Assembly: GCA_963817885.1 (NCBI GenBank)
Contig: CAWFQE010000009.1
Coordinates: 124,001 to 188,000, forward strand
Source: CAVOHU01 sp963817885
GTDB taxonomy: Bacteria > Acidobacteriota > Vicinamibacteria > Vicinamibacterales > JAKQTR01
Direction of reading: 5' to 3'
Length of the DNA: 64,000 nt
Numbering within the stretch: position 1 is the first letter of the stretch; the number at the start of each line of letters is the position of its first letter. The position numbers and the translations under genes are program-made. Positions 58,378-64,000 of this stretch are shown here, one piece after another. Below the pieces are notes generated by a model, which did no database searches, was not told the origin of the DNA, and was given only the letters and a program-made list of their open reading frames with translations.

Positions 58378-59688
58378 TCAGGCTTTCGGCTTCGGGATCA
58401 CCACAGACGCCCGGCTTCGCACGGTGGCGCCCCGCTGCCTGACCTTGACGCGAATGTTGTGGGTCTTGCCGTCGCGGTCGCCTTCGGACGGCTCGACGCC
58501 GAGCAGGTAGTAGGCCGAGGTCTCTCGCAGGACCCGTTCGAACGCCCAGTCGCCTGTCCCGGCTTCGATGCGAATGAGCGTCCCGCCTGCGGCGCCGGTG
58601 AACAGATCGAGCCCGCGGCCGAGCACGGAGCTGTCGCGAAGCAGCGATGAGGTCATCCCGCGCTTGTCCGCGGAGAACGCGTCGAGAAAGCTCGAGTCCA
58701 TGTGCAGACCGTACAGGCTCGTGTTCGACGCGGCGGCTTCGTGCCCGAGCGCCAGCGTCTCCATCGTCAGGTCGGGCCGGCCTCCGGGCCGGTCGGTCGC
58801 CAGGAGCCCGCCGCTCACGATGACCAGCGTCTTGCGTCCGGGCAGCCGCGTCAGGCTCTGCAGCAGGACGTGCAGGCCGTTCAGGCTCTGTGACACCTCC
58901 ATCTCGAACATGCCGGCGAGCGAGATCGCCTCCATGCGGATCTCTCGCGCACAGGTCCTCGCGTCTCGCGGGCACTCCCTGGCCACGACCGCATTGACGA
59001 CCTCGGTGTCGCCGGCCGAGATGTCGACGACCTCGGTCACGCTGAGATTGAACCGGCTGCTCGGCACGTCGAGCAGGCCGACGATGCGATCGAGCGATTT
59101 CCGGACCGCCGCGTGATCGCGGGTCAGGTTGAGGTCGGATGCGCCGGTCGGATAGGCGTACAGCCCGACGAGATCTTCCGGCTCCAGGTGATCGATGAAC
59201 CTGGCGGCTGCCTGCATCGCTGCCCGTGCGGCGGCCAGGCGAAAGCTGTGCTCGTCCACGGCGAGGATGATGACGCGGCCGGACGGCGCGCGCGGCACCG
59301 CCGGCCGATCGGAGGGCGGCGCGCTCTTCTGCGCTGCCGGATCGCCCTGCGGCGCCGTCGCCGAGTAGCGGATGAACTCGGCCGATACGACCCTCCTCGA
59401 GCCGCCGCTGATCGACACCTCGAAGTCGGCCGGGCCGAGGCTGGGGATGGGCTTGCCGTCGCGGTCGATGATCTGCACGTCGACGGCGACCAGTTCGACC
59501 CCGCCGCGGAACTCGGGCACCTGGGGTTTCTGCGCCTGGCCGGCAAAAACGTGCGCGACGCCTCCCGCGACGAGGACTGCGGCGCCAGAGAGCGCCCGCC
59601 ACGTGCCGATCCTCGGACCGCGGAGGTTGCCGCGCCTGGCGGCCACCGTGGCGCTACGCGAAGAATGAAGAGAGCACGAACGCCACAT
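58378..59688 (-). CDS. VWFA-related protein of the acidobacterial type
   Basis: A 436-residue exported protein. The start at 59688 leads to an N-terminal hydrophobic segment (GTWRALSGAAVLVAGGVAHV). VELVAVDVQIIDRDGKPIPS and PADFEVSISGGSRRVVSAEF form a beta-domain, and RVIILAVDEHSFRLAAARAA opens a VWFA-like fold with a modified metal site (D-x-H-S). SYYLLGVEP-like text (SAYYLLGVEPSEGDRDGKTH) near the end is the hallmark of the acidobacterial VWFA-related family. The role is unknown. It lies 69 bp upstream of the cyanophycinase-like gene, on the same strand. Confidence 0.9.
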   Translation of the reverse strand: MWRSCSLHSSRSATVAARRGNLRGPRIGTWRALSGAAVLVAGGVAHVFAGQAQKPQVPEFRGGVELVAVDVQIIDRDGKPIPSLGPADFEVSISGGSRRVVSAEFIRYSATAPQGDPAAQKSAPPSDRPAVPRAPSGRVIILAVDEHSFRLAAARAAMQAAARFIDHLEPEDLVGLYAYPTGASDLNLTRDHAAVRKSLDRIVGLLDVPSSRFNLSVTEVVDISAGDTEVVNAVVARECPRDARTCAREIRMEAISLAGMFEMEVSQSLNGLHVLLQSLTRLPGRKTLVIVSGGLLATDRPGGRPDLTMETLALGHEAAASNTSLYGLHMDSSFLDAFSADKRGMTSSLLRDSSVLGRGLDLFTGAAGGTLIRIEAGTGDWAFERVLRETSAYYLLGVEPSEGDRDGKTHNIRVKVRQRGATVRSRASVVIPKPKA

Positions 59689-59905
59689 CGGTGTACCTGC
59701 GGGGGCCTTGCGTCGGAAGAAGAGGGGGCGACGGGCCCCTCGGGACCATCGCCCCACGATCGAAGTGCCGGCTGGCGGCTGGCGTGAACGGCCGCGAGCC
59801 GTCTGTCGCCAGCCTTCAGCCCGATGTCGCCAGCCGGGCTGATCCCGGCGCTCGGTTGAGTCGAGTACACGCCGGGAATGGAGCACGTGGGCTACAGCCC
59901 GCGTG

Positions 59906-59943
59906 CCCGGGGCTCACGAGCTCAGGAACAGGTGAGCCCCGGG
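59906..59943 (-). terminator. Strong hairpin after the S9 peptidase gene
   Basis: CCCGGGGCTCAC (59906-59917) pairs perfectly with GTGAGCCCCGGG (59932-59943), immediately after the peptidase stop. A second hairpin with CACG-GGGCT/GCCC-CGTG lies next to it (59884-59905). No T-run. Confidence 0.6.
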
Positions 59944-59944
59944 A

Positions 59945-62857
59945 TTAGTTGCCGCCGCCGGACGGCGCAGCCGGCGCCGCCTTCTTCTCAACCGTCTGCG
60001 GGTTCTTCACGTACTTGTCGAGCCACGCGGCCCATCGCGCCCACAGGTCGAGCAGGGTCTCGCGCGAGGCGGGCCCGTGATCCTCCAGCGGATAGAGATA
60101 CATCGCGACCGGCTTGCCCAGGCCGTTGAGGGCATGGAACAGGCGGATCGAGTTGTCCGGATCGGTGCCCACGTTCTGGTCGCCCAGGCCGTGATACATC
60201 AGCAGCGCCCCGGTGAGGTTGTTCGCATAGAGGAACGGCGACATACCGAGGTAGACGTTGGGCGCTTCCCAGAGGTCGCGGCGCTCGCTCTGGAACCCGA
60301 TGGGCGTCAGCGTGCGGTTGTAGGCGCCGTCGCCCGCGATGCCGGCCTTGAAGAACGGCGTGTGCGCGAGCGCGTTGACCGTCGTGAACGCGCCGTAGCT
60401 GTGGCCGCCGATGGCGAGCCTGGTGCGGTCGATGATGGCCCGGCGGTCCAGCTCGTCGATGACGGCCGACAGATCGTTCCGCAGGTCGTTCACGTAGTTG
60501 TTGTTCTGCTGCCCCTGCGGCCCGACGATCGGCAGCGCCGGGGAGTCGACCACCACCGCGTAGCCCTGGCGGACGAAGAACTGCATCGACCGCGCGTTGT
60601 AGTTGGTGAAGGTGTTCTTGTTGAACGTGCGGTCGGGCTGATCGAACGCCTCCTGGTTGGCGTACTCGCGCGGGTAGAACCAGAACAGCGCCGGCAGCCG
60701 CGTGCCTTCCTTGTAGCCGGGCGGCAGCATGACGGTGATCCTGAACTTGAAGCCGTCGGCCCGCTCGATGGGCACCCGGATCTTGGCCGCGCCGGTCAGG
60801 TCCGGGAACAGGTCCTTGTTCTCGGTCAGCTGTTTCCGGATCGCCCCTTCCACCAGGAAGAACTGCGGCACCTGCGTCGGGCTCTGACGCTCGACGACGA
60901 ACTTGCCGGCGTCGAGGTCGATCGGCGCCACGACCGTTTCGAACACGCCGTTGTTGTCGCCTTCGTAGATCGGCTTGCTCTCGCCGGTCTTGATGGCGAC
61001 CTTCCTGATGAACGACTTCGGGCCGACCTGTTCCGGGTTCTTGTCGTTGATCGTGCCCTGGTAGAACACGCTGCTGCCGTCTGCCGACAGCAGCACGATG
61101 CCGCCGCCCGCGCCACCGCCGCCGCGGCCGCCACCGCCGGGCGCACCCGCCCCGCGGCCACCGCCGCCGCCGCCGCGCAGCATCACGATCGATCCCGGGC
61201 TGGCCGCCTGGTCGTCGGTCCGGAAGCGGACGAGCGTGTACTTCTGCGCCGGCGCCTTCAGCGACACCGCGTATTCGACCGTGTTCTGACCCGCGGTTTC
61301 TCTCCAGAACAGCGTCTGCATGTCCGGCGAGAAACGGTGATTCGTCATCCGGGTGTTGTTCTCGAAGAGGACCTTTGCGCCCTTCTCTTCGAAAGGCGGC
61401 AGCCACTGATAGAGCCTGTCCTTCCGCTGCGGGGCCTGCGCGCGGCCTGCACCGGCTGCCTGATCGCCGCCCGCACCGGCCGCCCGGCCGCCGCCGGCCC
61501 GTCCGCCGCCAGCCCGGCCACCGCTCGCCGCCGTTTCACCGGGGGGCGGAGGATCCTGCTCGAGGTAGGTCATGCCCTGGCCGTCCTCGCGCCATGCCAT
61601 TTCGCGCTTGCCCTGCTCGGCCTGCGCACCGCGGCCGCCGCCGGCCGCCGGATCAGGGGCCGTGTCATCCTGAACGCCTTCATTGAGCGGGCGATCGCTG
61701 AGCTTGGCGAGCGCCTTGCCGTCGCCGTCAACGATTTCCTCGACCGACCCGAAGTTGGAGACGGGAACGATGTACGAGAACGGCCTGGTGATGCGCGTCA
61801 CGCGCACGTACTTCCCGTCGGGCGAGACGTCGATCGCCCGGATCATCGCGGGCTGCCCGATGTACTTCACGCCCCTGGCGGGCGCGCCCTTCGCCGGTCG
61901 AGCCTTCGGATCCGCCGCGGCAGCCTGGATGTCAATCAACGCCAGCTGGCCGGTGGCGTGCCATTCGAGCAGCCGCAGCTCGTAGTCGGTCGTCATCAGG
62001 CTCGGGAACGTGCGGAGCCTGTGGCGCTCGGCGTCCTCCGAGATCTTCACCTGCGGCCCCGCCGGGGCGACGGGGGCCTGCGGCATGGGCGGACGATTGT
62101 CCGGGACGAGCACGGTCGCGATTTGCCTGCCGTCCGCTGTGAAGTCGAAGCTGGTCACCAGCGTGGCGAGCACGGGCCTGGGCGTGATCTGGCGGCTCTT
62201 GCCGGTCGCAACATCCGCAACCCAGATATTGGTCGCATCGTCGGCGTGCACGAAGAACGCGATGGTCTTTCCGTCGGGTGACCAGGTCGCGTTCGACACA
62301 CGGTAGGCGGGCGGAAGCGTCGCGGGCTTCTTGGCGCCCGGTGCGGGCGGTGCCATGAACTCGATGACCTTCTTCGACCCGTCGACGGCGGAAATCAGCT
62401 GGATGCCGACGTTGCTGCGAATGGTCAATGTCCGCGACCGGTTCGCCTTGAAGTCGACGAACACGCCGCCAAGCTCGTGGAACGGCTTCGAAAAGGTGGC
62501 CATCGGCACCGGACCGTCGCCGATTTCGTTCAGGAACCACTTCTTGTCCGGGCTCGGGTTGGCGAGCGCGGTATTCAGGTGCCGGGGAGCCAGCACCGCT
62601 TCGGCCAGCTCGGGCGGAGGCGCCGTATAGGATTCCCGCTGCAGGACCTGGTCAGCCGCACCGAGTGGCGCCTTCTTGGGCGCGGCCGGCGGCGTGGCGG
62701 CTTGCGCAGCCGGACCCGCCTGGGCCGGCCTGGCCTGGGTCGCCTGCGGCGCCTGCGCCGTCAGCGTGTATGGGGTGAGCGCGAGAACGAGCGCCACCGC
62801 CGCCATGACGACGTAAGCCGCCAGGTCGCGGTGGGTCTTGCGCGGTCCTATCTTCAT
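59945..62857 (-). CDS. S9 family prolyl oligopeptidase-like peptidase
   Basis: A 970-residue exported enzyme with a signal peptide (YVVMAAVALVLALTPYTLTA) and GGAGG five bases before the ATG. A beta-propeller of about 600 residues includes low-complexity Gly/Ala/Arg linkers. The alpha/beta-hydrolase domain has the nucleophile in AIGGHSYGAFTTVNALAHTP, the Asp in MYHGLGDQNVGTDPDNS and the His in LYPLEDHGPASRETLLDL. It would degrade peptides in the periplasm, as do many acidobacterial S9 peptidases. Confidence 0.93.
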   Translation of the reverse strand: MKIGPRKTHRDLAAYVVMAAVALVLALTPYTLTAQAPQATQARPAQAGPAAQAATPPAAPKKAPLGAADQVLQRESYTAPPPELAEAVLAPRHLNTALANPSPDKKWFLNEIGDGPVPMATFSKPFHELGGVFVDFKANRSRTLTIRSNVGIQLISAVDGSKKVIEFMAPPAPGAKKPATLPPAYRVSNATWSPDGKTIAFFVHADDATNIWVADVATGKSRQITPRPVLATLVTSFDFTADGRQIATVLVPDNRPPMPQAPVAPAGPQVKISEDAERHRLRTFPSLMTTDYELRLLEWHATGQLALIDIQAAAADPKARPAKGAPARGVKYIGQPAMIRAIDVSPDGKYVRVTRITRPFSYIVPVSNFGSVEEIVDGDGKALAKLSDRPLNEGVQDDTAPDPAAGGGRGAQAEQGKREMAWREDGQGMTYLEQDPPPPGETAASGGRAGGGRAGGGRAAGAGGDQAAGAGRAQAPQRKDRLYQWLPPFEEKGAKVLFENNTRMTNHRFSPDMQTLFWRETAGQNTVEYAVSLKAPAQKYTLVRFRTDDQAASPGSIVMLRGGGGGGRGAGAPGGGGRGGGGAGGGIVLLSADGSSVFYQGTINDKNPEQVGPKSFIRKVAIKTGESKPIYEGDNNGVFETVVAPIDLDAGKFVVERQSPTQVPQFFLVEGAIRKQLTENKDLFPDLTGAAKIRVPIERADGFKFRITVMLPPGYKEGTRLPALFWFYPREYANQEAFDQPDRTFNKNTFTNYNARSMQFFVRQGYAVVVDSPALPIVGPQGQQNNNYVNDLRNDLSAVIDELDRRAIIDRTRLAIGGHSYGAFTTVNALAHTPFFKAGIAGDGAYNRTLTPIGFQSERRDLWEAPNVYLGMSPFLYANNLTGALLMYHGLGDQNVGTDPDNSIRLFHALNGLGKPVAMYLYPLEDHGPASRETLLDLWARWAAWLDKYVKNPQTVEKKAAPAAPSGGGN

Positions 62858-63063
62858 GATGCCTCCGATGAAACCGATTCTTCGAGTCGGGAAAGGAATG
62901 ACGAGACCAATTGGGTCAGGATATCAGGGGGTCGCTGCCACGTTCCGCAATACGAGGCTATCTGGTGGCTTGTTTACACGCGGCCGATCTCGTAGCGGGT
63001 ACGACAGGTGCCGGGACGATACACTATTCCGGCGCCGGGTGTCGAATGCGTCTCAGAACCGTC

Positions 63064-63816
63064 TCAGAACCGCTCGTAGTGAATGCGCGAGAGCGCGACG
63101 CCGAGGTCGTGCAGCATCACCGGCACCTCGGCAACCAGCGGGTCGGGGCCGCACACGAAACACGAGGTGACCCCCGGCGTGTCGATCAGTTCAGCGAGCA
63201 GCTCAGGTCTGACTCGCCCGCGCCGGCCGTTCCATGAAGGCCCGGCTCCGCGAGTCACGGTTTGCCGAAGCCGGACCCTGCCCTGCCGCGCCAGGCGGCG
63301 AAACTCGCCGGCGAACGCAAACTCGTCGGGCGTCCGCGCGCTGTAGACGAGCGTGATGTCGGGCCTGTCTTCTTCCGCCAGCAGGAATTCGATCATCGCG
63401 CGAAAGGGCGCGATGCCGACGCCTCCCGCGATGAAGATCAATGGATGCGCCGATGCGCCAGGCGGCAGGACGAATCGGCCCGATGGGCCGGCCACTTCCA
63501 CCCGCGATCCCCGTTTCAGGCCGGCCAGGTGGCCGCCAAAGCGCCCGCGGGCATCCTGGCTCACCAGCAGTTCCAGCCGTCCGGATTCGCGAACCCGTTG
63601 TGGCGGGCAGGCAATCGAGTAGGGCTTCCGGAGGTCCCGGCCTTCGAGGCCGACATCAACCGATTGACCGGCCTTGAAGCGGAAACTGGCGCCACCAAGA
63701 TCGATCGAGACCAATGCGGCCCTGGGGGTCTCGCGCCGGATATCGGCCACGCGGAGAACCAGCGGATGCGCTGCAGTCACCTGGACTTCAAATTCCCATC
63801 GCGTGGAAGCCGGCAT
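63064..63816 (-). CDS. Ferredoxin-NADP reductase family FAD/NAD-binding oxidoreductase
   Basis: A 250-residue FNR-fold protein. FAD binding is shown by LRKPYSIACPPQRVRESGRL (R-x-Y-S type) and nucleotide binding by LIFIAGGVGIAPFRAMIEFL and TSCFVCGPDPLVAEVPVML. The end is aromatic (RIHYERF). No other redox domain is fused. The ATG at 63816 lies inside the end of fabI (29-bp overlap), so it is co-translated with fatty-acid synthesis; a downstream start is possible. It is the second such reductase in the window. Confidence 0.87.
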   Translation of the reverse strand: MPASTRWEFEVQVTAAHPLVLRVADIRRETPRAALVSIDLGGASFRFKAGQSVDVGLEGRDLRKPYSIACPPQRVRESGRLELLVSQDARGRFGGHLAGLKRGSRVEVAGPSGRFVLPPGASAHPLIFIAGGVGIAPFRAMIEFLLAEEDRPDITLVYSARTPDEFAFAGEFRRLARQGRVRLRQTVTRGAGPSWNGRRGRVRPELLAELIDTPGVTSCFVCGPDPLVAEVPVMLHDLGVALSRIHYERF

Positions 63817-64000
63817 CTACCATCAGGATCTCGCCGGTGATTCCCTGGCTTTCCGGCCCGAGCAGGAAGCGGCCCGCCTGGGCGACTTCGTCGACTTCGA
63901 CGCTGCGGCCAAGCGGCGACCGGTCGCGGTAGACCTGGAGGATTCCCGAGAAGCCGGAGATCCCCGAGGCCGCGAGCGTCCGGATCGGGCCCGCCGACAC
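63788..64000 (-). CDS. fabI: Enoyl-ACP reductase FabI, C-terminal part (N-terminus outside window)
   Basis: The last 70 residues of a short-chain reductase: VSAGPIRTLAASGISGFSGI, then VDEVAQAGRFLLGPESQGIT and GEILMVDAGFHAMGI. The SAGPIRTLAASGI and GITGE-VDAG-H-MG patterns are specific for FabI. FabI reduces enoyl-ACP with NADH in fatty-acid elongation. The frame is open to the right edge. Confidence 0.93.
   Translation of the reverse strand: MSAGPIRTLAASGISGFSGILQVYRDRSPLGRSVEVDEVAQAGRFLLGPESQGITGEILMVDAGFHAMGI

Noticed and set aside
59691..59905. Additional small gene between the VWFA and S9 genes
   Set aside because: Only hairpins and low-complexity sequence are seen; no start with SD and no domain.

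Overview
The window is GC-rich bacterial chromosome, almost fully coding. Several features suggest an Acidobacteriota genome, probably of the Vicinamibacteria type. They are TonB receptors with an N-terminal carboxypeptidase-regulatory-like domain, a VWFA-related protein of the acidobacterial type, a secreted sortilin-like propeller protein, PadR/HAAS pairs, and the futalosine (mqn) route to menaquinone. This assignment is inference from gene content. There is no phage, plasmid or IS transposase, and I found no CRISPR array.

Layout. 1-4.8 kb: a sigma factor fused to a membrane segment (cut by the left edge), MarR, a Pal/OmpA lipoprotein, an ECF sigma factor and a flavin reductase. 5-8.7 kb: a copper locus with a Cys-rich secreted protein, an OprC/NosA-type TonB copper receptor keeping the four copper ligands, and a Met-rich lipoprotein. 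8.8-17.8 kb: hemerythrin, secreted proteins, a beta-barrel protein and a PadR-HAAS pair. 18.2-23.9 kb: tRNA-Arg(ACG), a GH3 hexosaminidase, moaB-moeA, a peroxiredoxin-like gene with an in-frame TGA at its redox cysteine (probable selenoprotein) and Mn-type SOD. 24-32.7 kb: mqnE, yjbQ, a cobalamin riboswitch driving btuB-btuD-btuC-btuF, and mqnD. 32.7-40.6 kb: a complete iscRSUA-hscBA-fdx-iscX locus behind a well-formed promoter with an IscR-like dyad, then a MoeZ-type sulfur-carrier activator. 40.7-45.7 kb: FGE-like protein, aminotransferase, homoserine dehydrogenase and CoA-transferase. 46-52.9 kb: a frameshifted PilT-like ATPase, QueD, a DUF4097 lipoprotein, nagA and a PIN-like protein. 53-64 kb: deoxyhypusine-synthase-like protein, a HD-GYP/GGDEF hybrid, cyanophycinase-like and VWFA proteins, an S9 peptidase, a second flavin reductase and the end of fabI.

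Two observations stand out. (1) Three copies of an intergenic element of about 170-250 nt (18441-18712, 22476-22658, 45763-46030) each follow a gene on the same strand. Their closing and inner helices differ in sequence but still pair, which is covariation expected of a structured RNA or a hairpin repeat family. Two copies carry the same nested 70-bp palindrome, which the third lacks. (2) The TGA-containing peroxiredoxin gene has a downstream stem-loop fitting the bacterial SECIS model.

At least five places look like single extra bases, mostly in short G/C runs (about 12785, 14925, and three in 46.0-48.7 kb). They break otherwise normal genes and may be sequencing errors.
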